Assembly (NCBI RefSeq): GCF_024807945.1
Contig: NZ_JANUFD010000006.1
Span: 1-64,000, forward strand
Source of the DNA: Pseudomonas sp. JUb42
Lineage (GTDB): Bacteria > Pseudomonadota > Gammaproteobacteria > Pseudomonadales > Pseudomonadaceae
DNA: 64,000 nucleotides
Direction: 5' to 3'
Shown here: positions 43,324 to 52,321 of the stretch, one piece after another
How positions within the stretch are numbered: the first letter of the stretch is position 1
Layout of the letters: the number at the start of each line of letters is the position of its first letter
Translations under genes and position numbers: made by a program
The notes under the pieces: model-generated
What the model was told of the DNA's origin: nothing
The model's database searches: none
The model's input: only the letters and a program-made list of their open reading frames with translations

Positions 43324-44214
43324 ATGGATCGTCTGAGTAGCATGGCGGCGTTCGTTAAAGCTGTCGAAACCGGATCGTTCAGCGCTGCAGGTGAAGCCCT
43401 GCAGATGTCAGCGCAGCTGATTGGCAAACATGTCCAACATTTGGAACAGCGTCTGGGTGTGCGGCTGCTGAACAGAACGACGAGACGCCAGAGCCTCACC
43501 GACTTCGGCCGCACGTTTTACGAACGTGCCAAAAACATTCTGGCAGAGGTGGAGACGGCTGAAAATCTGGCGGCCGAGACCCAGGCCTCGCCGAGTGGGC
43601 GGCTGAGGGTCAATGCTCCAGTGAGTTTTGGCATGCAGTCGCTTGCACCCCGGCTTCCGGAGTTCATGCAGGCCAATCCGATGATCAGCGTTGAACTCAC
43701 CCTGGCAAATCGCGCGGTGGATCTGATCGACGAGGGTTTCGACGTGGTCTTCAGGGTAGGCCAGTTGTCCGACAGCGGTTTGATTGCCCGACCTTTGGCC
43801 CCCTACAGGTTGATCCTCTGCGCCGCGCCGGCCTACCTCAAGGGCAAACCGTCTATCAGGACGCCATGGGATCTTCAGGAGCACGAGTGCCTGGGTTTTT
43901 CCCATACCGAGTTGCGCACCCATTGGACCTTCGACGGACCTGAGGGTCGTGTCATCGTTCCGGTCAGCGGCCGGTACATGGCCGATCACGGCGAGCCGCT
44001 GCTATGCGCCGCGCTGGCGGGGCTGGGCATCATGCTTCAGCCGTTGGAGTTGGTGACCAGATCGCTGCAGCAAGGGGCGTTGGTGCCGCTGCTGCCGGAC
44101 TACCCGGTGCCCAGCCGGGCGCTGCATGTTTTGTACGCGCCTGATCGGCGGATTACGCCAAAATTGCGGACCTTTCTCGACTTCGCAACAACGACATTTG
44201 GAGCGGCAGCATGA
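43324..44214 (+). CDS. LysR-family regulator
   Basis: The 296-residue protein has a LysR DNA-binding domain (MDRLSSMAAFVKAVETGSFS, LQMSAQLIGKHVQHLEQRLG) and an effector domain with LRVNAPVSFGMQSLAPRL and GFDVVFRVGQLSDSGL. It is divergent from the hydrolase gene, with 104 bases between them, and followed after 156 bases by an SDR gene on its own strand, so it may control both sides. A TTG two codons upstream is not favoured over the ATG. Confidence 0.9.
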   Translation: MDRLSSMAAFVKAVETGSFSAAGEALQMSAQLIGKHVQHLEQRLGVRLLNRTTRRQSLTDFGRTFYERAKNILAEVETAENLAAETQASPSGRLRVNAPVSFGMQSLAPRLPEFMQANPMISVELTLANRAVDLIDEGFDVVFRVGQLSDSGLIARPLAPYRLILCAAPAYLKGKPSIRTPWDLQEHECLGFSHTELRTHWTFDGPEGRVIVPVSGRYMADHGEPLLCAALAGLGIMLQPLELVTRSLQQGALVPLLPDYPVPSRALHVLYAPDRRITPKLRTFLDFATTTFGAAA

Positions 44215-44370
44215 AGCCCTGAGGCTTTTGAAACGTTCTGTTGTAGATCTCCATTCAATACTGGCATTTATCAGGAAAACCCGGTCCGTTACAGTGTTCG
44301 TTTGTGTCCGCATAGCCTGCGGCTTTTTGATTGGGGGCAACTGCTGCCGGCCAGTCTTGATGGAGAGATG

Positions 44371-45165
44371 ATGAACATTCAGCTGAATACCAAGCGTGCC
44401 CTTGTCACCGCATCCACGGGAGGGATCGGTTTCGCGATTGCGAAGGGGCTCGCCGAGGCAGGAGCGGCGGTCATTATCAACGGTCGCAGCGAGGGCTCGG
44501 TCAGTGCCGCTATCGCACGATTGGTCGTGGCCGTTCCTGGCGCCAACGTCACTGGCGTAGCGGCAGACTTGAGCACGTCTGAAGGCGTGGCGATCGTACT
44601 CGGCGAAGTGAGCGGGGTGGATATCCTGGTCAACAACGCAGGCATCTACGGCCCACAAGACTTCTTCGAAACCAGTGATGAGGTATGGGATAACTACTGG
44701 CAGACCAACGTGATGTCGGGCGTTCGACTAAGCCGCGCGTTGCTTCCGTCTATGGTCGAAAAAGGCTGGGGCCGGGTCGTTTTCGTTGCATCCGAATCCG
44801 CACGTAACATTCCTGCGGACATGATTCACTATGGCGTGTCCAAAACCGCGCAACTGGCACTGGCCCGTGGCTTGGCCAAGCGAGTTGCTGGCAGCGGCGT
44901 GACCGTCAACAGTGTGCTGCCAGGACCGACCTTGTCAGACGGTGTTGCGGACATGATGCAGGACGAAGTCGCTCGCACTGGAAAATCCCTTGAGTCGGTC
45001 GCCAAGGACTTCATCCTGGAGCATCGTCCAAGCTCCATCATTCAGCGTGCGGCGACGGTCGAAGAAGTGGCAAACATGATCGTTTATGTCTGCTCTCAGC
45101 AGGCATCGGCAACCACCGGCGCGGCGTTGAGGGTGGACGGCGGCGTGGTGGATGACATCGTCTAA
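44371..45165 (+). CDS. SDR-family oxidoreductase
   Basis: A 264-residue classical SDR: ALVTASTGGIGFAIAKGLA as cofactor loop (with Ala replacing the first Gly of TGxxxGIG), VNNAG, SESAR with the catalytic serine, and YGVSK. The GAALRVDGG ending is typical. Two ATG codons lie side by side (44368 and 44371); GGAG is better placed for the second. The TAS in place of TGS at the nucleotide loop is unusual but seen in some family members. Substrate unknown. Confidence 0.87.
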   Translation: MNIQLNTKRALVTASTGGIGFAIAKGLAEAGAAVIINGRSEGSVSAAIARLVVAVPGANVTGVAADLSTSEGVAIVLGEVSGVDILVNNAGIYGPQDFFETSDEVWDNYWQTNVMSGVRLSRALLPSMVEKGWGRVVFVASESARNIPADMIHYGVSKTAQLALARGLAKRVAGSGVTVNSVLPGPTLSDGVADMMQDEVARTGKSLESVAKDFILEHRPSSIIQRAATVEEVANMIVYVCSQQASATTGAALRVDGGVVDDIV

Positions 45166-45180
45166 GACGGCTGACGATGG

Positions 45181-45203
45181 ATGGAGCGGTACCACCGCTC
45201 CAT
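45181..45203. terminator. Hairpin between convergent SDR and MFS genes
   Basis: ATGGAGCGGT and ACCGCTCCAT pair perfectly around a three-base loop, 15 bases after the SDR stop and 22 bases after the convergent MFS stop. It is likely a shared transcription stop, though T-runs are short. Confidence 0.6.
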
Positions 45204-45224
45204 TCACCGCATGATCTTGCGTTA

Positions 45225-46595
45225 CTAAGCGTTCACGACCGCCGCAGCCCGGCGGCTGGCAACGAATATCACAGCTATGCATCCAACAAGCACGGCTGCC
45301 GACAACAGCATTGCGCTGGACATTCCGTGGGAGAAGGTTGCTGCATCAGACGTAGCGATCATGGAGCCGAAAACTGCGACACCAATTACGCCCCCCAATT
45401 GCCTGGCTGAAGCCATCAGCCCGGACGCCATGCCTGCGTCATGCTGCGTGACGGACGAGAGCATCGAGTTGGTAATGGACGGAACCGAACTGGCGCTGCC
45501 GATCCCGACGGTCATCAATGCCAGGTTCAGATACCACAAGGACGTTTGCTCGGTGACCTGCGCCAGCGCAACGAAACCGATGATCTGAATCGTGAAGCCG
45601 ATAATGATGATGCGCGTGGCGCTGACCTTTCTGGCGATGCGTGAGGAGAGCATTGTCGAGAGTGTCAGTACTGCGGTCAGCGGTACGAAGGATAATCCTG
45701 TCTTGAACGCGTCGTAATGCAGGAAGGTCTGGAAATAGATACTGAAGACAAACACCGTACCGTAGAACGTCAGGTTAATGGCCGCGCCCGCCAGTGACAT
45801 CGTTGCCAGGGTGATGTTCTTGGCCAGGCGCGCAGGCAGCATCGGATGGGCGACCCTCTGTTCGATCAGGATAAAGGCGATTGCACAGATCCCTGCAACG
45901 CTCATCATCGAAATGGTTTCAGTTACCCAGCCTTTGGCGCTGGACTCCGTCAGAGCGTAGGTCAGCGCAGCCAGGCACGCGGCAATGCTGATCTGCCCGA
46001 GGATGTCCACGCGCTTATCGAGACGTGGTGACGCTGGTGCGAAGCGCCATATGAGACCTATCGCCAATAGCCCCAACGGCACATTGAGCAGAAAGACACT
46101 TCGCCAGCCCAGGTACTCAATCATCAGCCCGCCGATGACAGGACCTGCTGCCAGGGCAACGCCTCCACAAGCACCCCACATGGCCACTGCGGTTCGGCGT
46201 TCGTTCGGATCATGGAACGCCAGTCGAATGAGCGTCAGGGACGTAGGTACCAGTAGGGCGGCCCCGCAGCCCTGGACGATCCGCATGCCGATGAGCATGG
46301 GCATGCTCTGGGCAAGCCCGCAGCCAATAGAGGCCAGGGTGAACAGAGCAAAGCCTGCGGCAAAGATGTTTTTCGCACCAAACTTGTCGCCCCACGCCCC
46401 ACCCAGTATGAGCAGGGCGGAAAAGGCCAGGGCATAGCTGTTAATGACCCATTGCAGGCCGGTGAGATCCGTTGCAAAGGCGTCTTTGAGGGCCGCAAGG
46501 CCGACATTGACCACACTGACGTCGAGTTGTACGACCAGAAAGCCAAGGCAGGCGGCTATTTGAATGGCAATGAGGGAGGGGGCTTTGCTGGGCAT
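45225..46595 (-). CDS. DHA2-type MFS drug exporter (EmrB/QacA family)
   Basis: The 456-residue carrier has about 14 helices and DHA2 marks: VQLDVSVVNVGLAALKDAF in helix 1, GGAWGDKFGAKNIFAAGF after helix 2, RIVQGCGAALLVPTSLTLI in helix 4 and WRSVFLLNVPLG after helix 5. It probably exports a toxic organic compound. It is the last gene of a minus-strand group with nitroreductase, ABM monooxygenase and tautomerase genes, 149 bases downstream of the nitroreductase. Confidence 0.92.
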   Translation of the reverse strand: MPSKAPSLIAIQIAACLGFLVVQLDVSVVNVGLAALKDAFATDLTGLQWVINSYALAFSALLILGGAWGDKFGAKNIFAAGFALFTLASIGCGLAQSMPMLIGMRIVQGCGAALLVPTSLTLIRLAFHDPNERRTAVAMWGACGGVALAAGPVIGGLMIEYLGWRSVFLLNVPLGLLAIGLIWRFAPASPRLDKRVDILGQISIAACLAALTYALTESSAKGWVTETISMMSVAGICAIAFILIEQRVAHPMLPARLAKNITLATMSLAGAAINLTFYGTVFVFSIYFQTFLHYDAFKTGLSFVPLTAVLTLSTMLSSRIARKVSATRIIIIGFTIQIIGFVALAQVTEQTSLWYLNLALMTVGIGSASSVPSITNSMLSSVTQHDAGMASGLMASARQLGGVIGVAVFGSMIATSDAATFSHGMSSAMLLSAAVLVGCIAVIFVASRRAAAVVNA

Positions 46596-46744
46596 TCGAG
46601 CTTCCCGGTAGTAGCGTCAACGCGCCTGGTCACGCCGGGGTAGGGACCTGGGCCGGACATCTCATAATCCGGGCAGGTCCCCTGTGTCTATGTTCGCGAA
46701 TGCCTGTAAACCGACGGAAGAATCCAGGCAGCCGGGTTCATGAC

Positions 46745-47359
46745 TTACACGAACTCAAGTACGTCCTGGACCGCCTTGCGAGGCTTTTGCGGCCAGTTGG
46801 TCGTACCTGGATAGCCGACGGTTACCAGCATCACCGGAATGTCGGTCGCTGGCAGGTTGAAGGCTTCAATGACCGCAGCTTGATCGAAGCCGATCATGGG
46901 CGTGGACACCAGGCCTTGGCCTTTTGCGGCGAGCATCAAGGTCATGGCGGCCAGGGAGCCGGAGCGAATGGCCTCGTCACGTTGCAGCTGAGGGTTTTCC
47001 TGGTACATGCCTTGCGCGGCGCCGACCCACATGTTGTAGATGGACTCATCGATGATACCGGCGTCCAGGGTCGGCTTCAGTGCCGCTGGCAGGGTTTCAT
47101 GGGGATGCAATGTGCCGCAAACGATGAATGTGACGGCAGCGTCCACGACTTTCTGCTGGCCATAGGCCAAGGGCAGCAAGCGTGCTTTGGCTTGTTCGCT
47201 GCGCACGGCCAGAAACTTCCAGTTTTGCAGGTTGAAAGCGGAGGGTGCGTGGGTGGCCAGATCAATGAGATCGGTCATCTCCTGATCCGTCAATTTGCGC
47301 TCAGTGTCGTAGCTGTTGGCAGAAATTCTGGATTTAATAACTTCAGCGATACCTGACAT
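46745..47359 (-). CDS. Nitroreductase-family FMN oxidoreductase
   Basis: The 204-residue protein is a typical nitroreductase: SRISANSYDTERKLTDQEM, PSAFNLQNWKFLAVRS for FMN contact, AAMTLMLAAKGQGLVSTPMIGFD and VTVGYPG at the end. Such enzymes reduce quinones, nitro groups or enones with NAD(P)H and are often redox-stress genes. It follows the ABM gene by about 85 bases and belongs to the operon controlled from the 48.1 kb divergent region. Confidence 0.9.
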   Translation of the reverse strand: MSGIAEVIKSRISANSYDTERKLTDQEMTDLIDLATHAPSAFNLQNWKFLAVRSEQAKARLLPLAYGQQKVVDAAVTFIVCGTLHPHETLPAALKPTLDAGIIDESIYNMWVGAAQGMYQENPQLQRDEAIRSGSLAAMTLMLAAKGQGLVSTPMIGFDQAAVIEAFNLPATDIPVMLVTVGYPGTTNWPQKPRKAVQDVLEFV

Positions 47360-47443
47360 CGTGGTCTCCGTGCAGGGTAAAAATATTGGGCACGAGCCAG
47401 CTTTGCGGTGTTCTGATCGCAGCTGTACGGCGTGCCGATTGAA

Positions 47444-47797
47444 TCAGCGGCCGAAACCATCGAAGGGCGTCATGTACACAGCGCCGAAGGGGTCGAGACG
47501 TTTACGTATCTCGGCATCCGGGGTGCCGTACACGGTGAGGCCGGTGATCGTGCAGAGTTCGAGGAAGCGTTTGCCGAACGGTGCGAAGGTGGTGTCGACA
47601 TGACTGACCACTGCATCGGCGTTGTAGCGCTCAAGAATATGCGCAGTGCTGTTGTCTTCATTGACGCTGTATTCGTATACCAGCGTACCTGGCTCTTCTT
47701 TTGTCGCTGTGACGATCTGCGCGATCAGTGCTTTGAATTCGGCGAATTCCGAAGGTTTGACCGCGAGGGTGAACAGGCAGGAAATGTAGGGATGCAT
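47444..47797 (-). CDS. Antibiotic biosynthesis monooxygenase (ABM) domain protein
   Basis: From ATG 47797, with AGGAG upstream, the 117-residue protein shows the ABM ferredoxin-like fold: ISCLFTLAVKPSEFAEFKAL, EEPGTLVYEYSVNEDNSTAHILERYN (in part EEPGTLVYEYSV) and HILERYNADAVVSHV. YgiN-like members oxidise quinols or act in quinone redox cycling, which would suit the nitroreductase next door. An upstream in-frame extension runs into the tautomerase gene and is rejected. Confidence 0.87.
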   Translation of the reverse strand: MHPYISCLFTLAVKPSEFAEFKALIAQIVTATKEEPGTLVYEYSVNEDNSTAHILERYNADAVVSHVDTTFAPFGKRFLELCTITGLTVYGTPDAEIRKRLDPFGAVYMTPFDGFGR

Positions 47798-47867
47798 GGG
47801 CAGCTCCTTCTCGACTGGGAGGTAGATGCATCGCTGAGTCAGCCGATGCATTTGACGCGGTTTCAGG

Positions 47868-48065
47868 TCAGGCCTTGTCGGGAGCTTCCCCGAACAGCTT
47901 GCCGGAACCCGCCCAATCAGAAGGCGCGATGTCTTCAAAAATGACATAGATGTATTCAGCAGGGGTGCCGGTGTTTTTCACGATGCTTTCGGTGATTTCT
48001 GCAGCCACGGTTGCTTTCTGACCGTGCTCTTTACCTTCGAACCAGCTGACTCGTACTACGGGCAT
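47868..48065 (-). CDS. 4-oxalocrotonate tautomerase-family protein
   Basis: This 65-residue protein has the size of 4-oxalocrotonate tautomerase subunits, with Pro1 after the initiator Met (MPVVRVSWFEGK), a helix AEITESIVKNTG and the strand YIYVIFEDI. Arg11 and Arg39 of the classic enzyme have no obvious match, so the exact reaction is unclear. It is first gene of the ABM/nitroreductase/exporter group and is divergent from the LysR gene. It is distinct from the cis-CaaD-like tautomerase at 12733. Confidence 0.85.
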   Translation of the reverse strand: MPVVRVSWFEGKEHGQKATVAAEITESIVKNTGTPAEYIYVIFEDIAPSDWAGSGKLFGEAPDKA

Positions 48066-48215
48066 GATGAAATCCTCTTGCGGCGTTTACATAAATGGGA
48101 GGGCGGTACATGAAGCAGCGCACCGATGAGTCCATGCTAATGTAGAAGGCGCTGGCGATAAACGAACTAAAACTATAATCTGGGTAGACATTAATTCTAC
48201 TCAATGGCATTCCAT

Positions 48216-49118
48216 ATGATCCCCGCCGATTCATTCCAAGGTGTCATCACCTTTGTCATGGCGGCCCGCTCTACCAGTTTCACCGAGGCCGCCGAGCGCC
48301 TGGGCGTTTCCAAATCGGCAGTGGGTAAAGCCATTGCCCGGCTTGAAGAGCGCCTGGGAACGCAGCTTTTCCATCGCACGACACGGCGCATTTCCCTCAC
48401 TGCAGACGGTGACGCCTATTTCGCGGCGTGCACTTCCGCGCTCGAAGAAATTGGCTCCGCAGAAAGTGGCTTGGGTCCTGGTGGTCGTGAGCCCTCCGGG
48501 CGCCTGCGGGTGGATATGCCGGTCGCGTTCGGTCGCCGAGTGGTGGCGCCACTGCTTTTCGAGATTGCCAATAAATATCCTGCGCTTCAGCTCAACGTGA
48601 CGTTCTCCGATCATCTGGTCGATCCCATAGAGGAGGGCATCGACCTGCTGGTGCGCTTTGGAGAGATCAAGGACACCAGCGGTCTGGTGGCCCGTCGGCT
48701 GGCGCGACAACGCTGGGCGATTTGTGCGGCGCCAGACTACCTGGCCCGATTTGGTACGCCACATAGCCTTGAGGATCTGCAGAGCCATCACTGTGTGGTC
48801 GGCTACCGGCGAGGACAGCCCTTATCCTGGCGGGTCGGAAATGGTGCGCAAAGCGTGCGCTACACACCGCCTGTCAGCCATCAGATTGGTGATGGAGAGG
48901 CGATGATTCTGGCAACTGTGGCAGGGGTAGGGCTATGCCAGATGCCGCGCTGCCTGTTCCGCGACGATATTGAAGCGGGACGGCTGGTCGAGGTGCTCGC
49001 AGACTTTGAGCCCGAACCAGTGGAAGTGCATGCGGTGTGGCCGAAGGTGTCTCATCTGCGGCCAAAGGTCAGGTACGTGGTCGATGAGTTGGTCAAGGTC
49101 TGTGAGCACTGGCAATAA
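48216..49118 (+). CDS. LysR-family regulator
   Basis: The 300-residue protein has LysR DNA-binding sequence (VMAARSTSFTEAAERLGVSK, AVGKAIARLEERLGTQLF) and effector domain LRVDMPVAFGRRVVAPLL, with GIDLLVRFGEIKDTSGL. ATG 48216 and ATG 48204 are both possible starts; the former gives the more typical N-terminus. It is divergent from the tautomerase operon with 150 bases between and is its probable regulator. Confidence 0.9.
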   Translation: MIPADSFQGVITFVMAARSTSFTEAAERLGVSKSAVGKAIARLEERLGTQLFHRTTRRISLTADGDAYFAACTSALEEIGSAESGLGPGGREPSGRLRVDMPVAFGRRVVAPLLFEIANKYPALQLNVTFSDHLVDPIEEGIDLLVRFGEIKDTSGLVARRLARQRWAICAAPDYLARFGTPHSLEDLQSHHCVVGYRRGQPLSWRVGNGAQSVRYTPPVSHQIGDGEAMILATVAGVGLCQMPRCLFRDDIEAGRLVEVLADFEPEPVEVHAVWPKVSHLRPKVRYVVDELVKVCEHWQ

Positions 49119-49147
49119 CCGTGCAGATTCAGGGAATATCTGCACGG
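49119..49147. terminator. Hairpin between LysR and sigma-54 activator genes
   Basis: CCGTGCAGAT and ATCTGCACGG are perfect complements with a nine-base loop. The hairpin begins right at the LysR stop codon and ends 13 bases before the convergent activator's stop. Confidence 0.65.
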
Positions 49148-49160
49148 CCCCTCGGATTAC

Positions 49161-51035
49161 TCAACTCAGGTGATCGTAGGATCCTTTGCCGGGCATATTG
49201 ATGCCGTGCTGTTTCACCTTGCGGTACAGCGTGGCCCTTGAGATGCCCATTTCACGCGCTGCCAGTACGGGCTTCCAGCGGTTGCGTACCAGCGCATCGA
49301 TGAGTACCTGACGCTCCGGAGGCCCCGACGGGAGTTCGAATAATTTGCTGGCTTCTGCGTTTTGCAACGCGTTGGGCAAGTCTTCAATGCGTAAAATACC
49401 ATCGTGGCTGACGGCACTGGCATAGCGCAACGTGTGATGAAGCTGGCGTATGTTTCCGGGCCATGAGTAGGTGAGCAGTCTTTCCAACGCGTCCTCGCTG
49501 ACCTGAAGCGAAACCTGCACCCGCTGCGACTCGTTTTCCAGAAAGCCGTTTATGAGGTTAAGTTTATCGCTGCGGTCACGCAGCGGTGGCAAGTCGAATC
49601 GGGCGCCACTGAGCCTGAAGTACAGGTCCTCACGAAACAGGCCTTCTTTGACCAGGGTTTCAATGTCCTTGTGCGATGCACAAATCACCTGGACGTCGAT
49701 TTTCTCGGCCCGCGTCGCACCCAATGGTGCAACCTCGCCTTCGCTGAGCACTCGCAGCAATCGGGTCTGCAAACTGAGTGGCATGTCGCCGATCTCATCG
49801 AGAAACAAGGTGCCGCCATTAGCTTGCTTGATCAGGCCCTGTTTGCCTTTGCTGGACGCTCCTGTAAACGCACCTGGCGCATAGCCAAAGAGTTCGCTCT
49901 CGATCAGGGAATCAGGTATCGCTGCGCAGTTGACGGCGATAAAGGGTTGCTCGCTACGGGCGCTGGCACGATGAAGCGTCTGGGCGAAATGCTCTTTACC
50001 TGAGCCGGTTTCCCCATGAATCAGCACCGGCAAATCGCGATTCTTGACCAGTACTGCTTTTTGCAGCGCATTGCCCAACTGCGCATCAACCTCTGCCACT
50101 GGCCTGGCTGCTTGTACATAAGCCCTTTTAAGTGGTGAGTCGAGGCGTACGTATAGCTGATGGTCGGGGAGGAAATGATGGCTGTAGTCGGTGTTCGTGC
50201 GTAACGAATCCGCGTTGAAGGCTTCACGGAAGTGCTGAGGTATGTGGCCCAGCCGTTTGATGAGATAGCGCCTTCCCGCCGGGTTGATCGCCGTCAACAC
50301 TCCATCATTATTCCAGGCGAACAGCAGTTCAGGCTGGCTGTCGACATAGCCCTGCATGGGATGGGCGCGCAGCCTCCAGCAGTCCTGGGTGTTATGCATG
50401 AAATAGGCGTTCTCGATGTCTCGGGCACTCTGGATCACCATATGCCGTATCAACTGCTGGCTTCTACGGTCATCCGGCGACTTCACGGCGGACACATCAA
50501 GCACTGCTATCAATTGTCCATCAGGGGCGAAGACCGGGGCAGCGGAGCAGGTGAGATCAATGAACGCGGCCCGAAAGTGATCGCGTTTATGCACGGTCAC
50601 GGGGACCTGATGAAGGAGGACCTCGGAGACGCCGCAGGTGCCTTCCTGGCCTTCCGACCAGCAAGTTCCCAGGTCAACACCGGCGCGCCGATAGTCCCGG
50701 CGAATCAGGTCGTCGACCCGGTAATCGATGGTGCACCCCTGGATATCGGTGAGCATGACGCAATAGTCGGCATCACGTACCTTGGTATGCAGTCTGGATA
50801 TCTCATCGGAAGCGATGCTCAGAAAACTCTCGACCCGTTGCCGATGCTCTTTGAGGTGATGGGCATCCATGATCCTCGGGCCGTGCAGCGCCCCAGGATC
50901 AAGATTGTAGTGTTCGATTGCACGTCGCCAGGATTCCAGAATCATCCCGGGCACGGGCAGGCTTGCCGAGTTTGAAGCAGTTCGAAGAACGCGGCTGACA
51001 TGATCCTCATGGACTTTTGAATAGCCAGAGAGCAT
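49161..51035 (-). CDS. Sigma-54-dependent AcoR-type transcription activator
   Basis: The 624-residue activator has an N-terminal GAF-type sensor region (AGVDLGTCWSEGQEGTCGVS, FRAAFIDLTCSAAPVFAPDG), a PAS-like middle part (ELLFAWNNDGVLTAINPAGR), the AAA+ domain with Walker A GETGSGKE, the sigma-54 contact loop GAFTGAS, Walker B GGTLFLDEIGD, and a C-terminal Fis helix (AAREMGISRATLYRKVKQHG). ATG 51035 is preferred because GGAGG lies at good distance; an ATG six codons upstream lacks it. It is divergent from the SDR gene at 51341, whose upstream region has a sigma-54 promoter and inverted repeats. Confidence 0.95.
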   Translation of the reverse strand: MLSGYSKVHEDHVSRVLRTASNSASLPVPGMILESWRRAIEHYNLDPGALHGPRIMDAHHLKEHRQRVESFLSIASDEISRLHTKVRDADYCVMLTDIQGCTIDYRVDDLIRRDYRRAGVDLGTCWSEGQEGTCGVSEVLLHQVPVTVHKRDHFRAAFIDLTCSAAPVFAPDGQLIAVLDVSAVKSPDDRRSQQLIRHMVIQSARDIENAYFMHNTQDCWRLRAHPMQGYVDSQPELLFAWNNDGVLTAINPAGRRYLIKRLGHIPQHFREAFNADSLRTNTDYSHHFLPDHQLYVRLDSPLKRAYVQAARPVAEVDAQLGNALQKAVLVKNRDLPVLIHGETGSGKEHFAQTLHRASARSEQPFIAVNCAAIPDSLIESELFGYAPGAFTGASSKGKQGLIKQANGGTLFLDEIGDMPLSLQTRLLRVLSEGEVAPLGATRAEKIDVQVICASHKDIETLVKEGLFREDLYFRLSGARFDLPPLRDRSDKLNLINGFLENESQRVQVSLQVSEDALERLLTYSWPGNIRQLHHTLRYASAVSHDGILRIEDLPNALQNAEASKLFELPSGPPERQVLIDALVRNRWKPVLAAREMGISRATLYRKVKQHGINMPGKGSYDHLS

Positions 51036-51117
51036 TAGGCCTCCGTGAAGCATTATCTAATTGTTGTGCAGCCATTAAAAACGCCATGAGGTGCTGACAC
51101 AAGCCATTTCAATCCTG

Positions 51118-51185
51118 TGTCTCAGCGTGAGACATAACATCTCAAATTCTCGGGTGATGCAGCAGTTATCAGAGACATTATGTCT
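51118..51185. promoter_or_regulatory. Upstream activator sites (two inverted repeats)
   Basis: TGTCTCA-GCG-TGAGACA (51118-51134) and AGACAT-T-ATGTCT (51173-51185) share the TGTCT/AGACA half-site. They lie about 130 and 80 bases upstream of the -24 element, the normal place for enhancer sites of a sigma-54 activator. Confidence 0.7.
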
Positions 51186-51265
51186 TGAATGAAACCGGGT
51201 CGAGAAAGTACCAGGCTACAACCTGAGCGCTCTATTTCGGCCCTTTCAGGGAATTATGCAAACTG

Positions 51266-51281
51266 TGGCATCGGCCTTGCT
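51266..51281 (+). promoter_or_regulatory. Sigma-54 (-24/-12) promoter
   Basis: TGGCATCGGCCTTGCT fits the sigma-54 consensus with GG and GC ten bases apart; TGGCA and TTGCT are intact. It lies 60 bases upstream of the SDR start codon and downstream of the activator repeats. Confidence 0.82.
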
Positions 51282-51340
51282 CTCGTTGTATCGACGACCT
51301 TTACGGTTGTACTTCAATAACAACAAAAGCGAGGCAACAT

Positions 51341-52141
51341 ATGAGCACTACCCACACGTTGGACTTTTCCCTGGCCGGCAAAGTGGCACTGGTCACAGGA
51401 TCAGGGCGCGGGATCGGCCTGGGCATTGCGCTCAGCCTGGCCAAGGCAGGCGCTGACGTTGCATTGGCTGACTTCGACATTTCTATCGCTCAAGAAGCGG
51501 TCGCGAAAATTCGCGCCCTGGGTCGAAACGCTGCGGCATTTCAGGTAGATGTCAGCCAGCATGAAAGCGTCAATCGCATGATTGACCAAGTCGCCAAGCA
51601 TTTTGGCGGCCTGGATATCGCCGTCAACAACGCCGGTGTGGTCAGTCTCGGCAAAGTCGAGGAACTCGCGGTCAGCGAGTGGGACAGAATCATGAACATC
51701 AATGCCAAAGGCGTGTTCCTGTGCTGCCAGGCAGAGTTGCGGATCATGCGTCAGCGCCAATTCGGTCGCATCATCAATATCGCGTCCATTGCCGGCAAAG
51801 TGGGCTTCCCCGATCTTTCCCACTACAGCGCTTCCAAATTTGCCGTCATTGGTTTCACCAACGCTTTCGCCAAGGAAGTCGCCCGTGAGGGGATCACGGT
51901 CAATGCGCTGTGCCCGGGTATCGTCGGCACGGGGATGTGGCGTGGTGACGAAGGACTGTCGGGTCGCTGGAGCCTGCCGGGTGAAACCGAGGCCCAGTCC
52001 TGGGAGCGCCATCAGTCCAGTCTATTGCCCCAAGGCGAGGCGCAGACGGTCGAGGATATGGGACAACTCGCTGTCTATCTGGCCTCGGCACCTCATATGA
52101 CCGGGCAGGCTGTGGCCTGTGACGGAGGCTTCTCGCTTTAA
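51341..52141 (+). CDS. SDR-family alcohol dehydrogenase, first gene of the sigma-54-controlled set
   Basis: A 266-residue classical SDR: TGSGRGIG cofactor loop near residue 20, an aspartate in ADFD after strand two (pointing to NAD), NNAG, IASIAG with the serine, and YSASK. It resembles cyclohexanol- and secondary-alcohol dehydrogenases, though that is by family likeness only. The Baeyer-Villiger monooxygenase gene follows, so oxidation of an alcohol to the ketone used by that enzyme is the natural reading. Confidence 0.88.
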   Translation: MSTTHTLDFSLAGKVALVTGSGRGIGLGIALSLAKAGADVALADFDISIAQEAVAKIRALGRNAAAFQVDVSQHESVNRMIDQVAKHFGGLDIAVNNAGVVSLGKVEELAVSEWDRIMNINAKGVFLCCQAELRIMRQRQFGRIINIASIAGKVGFPDLSHYSASKFAVIGFTNAFAKEVAREGITVNALCPGIVGTGMWRGDEGLSGRWSLPGETEAQSWERHQSSLLPQGEAQTVEDMGQLAVYLASAPHMTGQAVACDGGFSL

Positions 52142-52321
52142 CCGAAATCAGTGCGCGCCACCTGCCATTCGTTAGTGGGTCGGTGGTGTTCATGGCTATT
52201 GAACCAAGCCCGCTTGCAATCAGAACAGCCATTGAATTGTTCAGTGGCCTGCGGGAGCGGTGTGCCCATTTCCACAGCATGAAACAGGTTTGTTAGACAA
52301 AAATAATCAGGAGTTCGACAA
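52142..52321 (+). other. Spacer between SDR and monooxygenase genes
   Basis: 180 bases without a gene. Apart from the AGGAG ribosome site (52310-52314) of the monooxygenase gene no clear promoter or terminator was seen, so readthrough from the sigma-54 promoter is likely. Confidence 0.4.
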
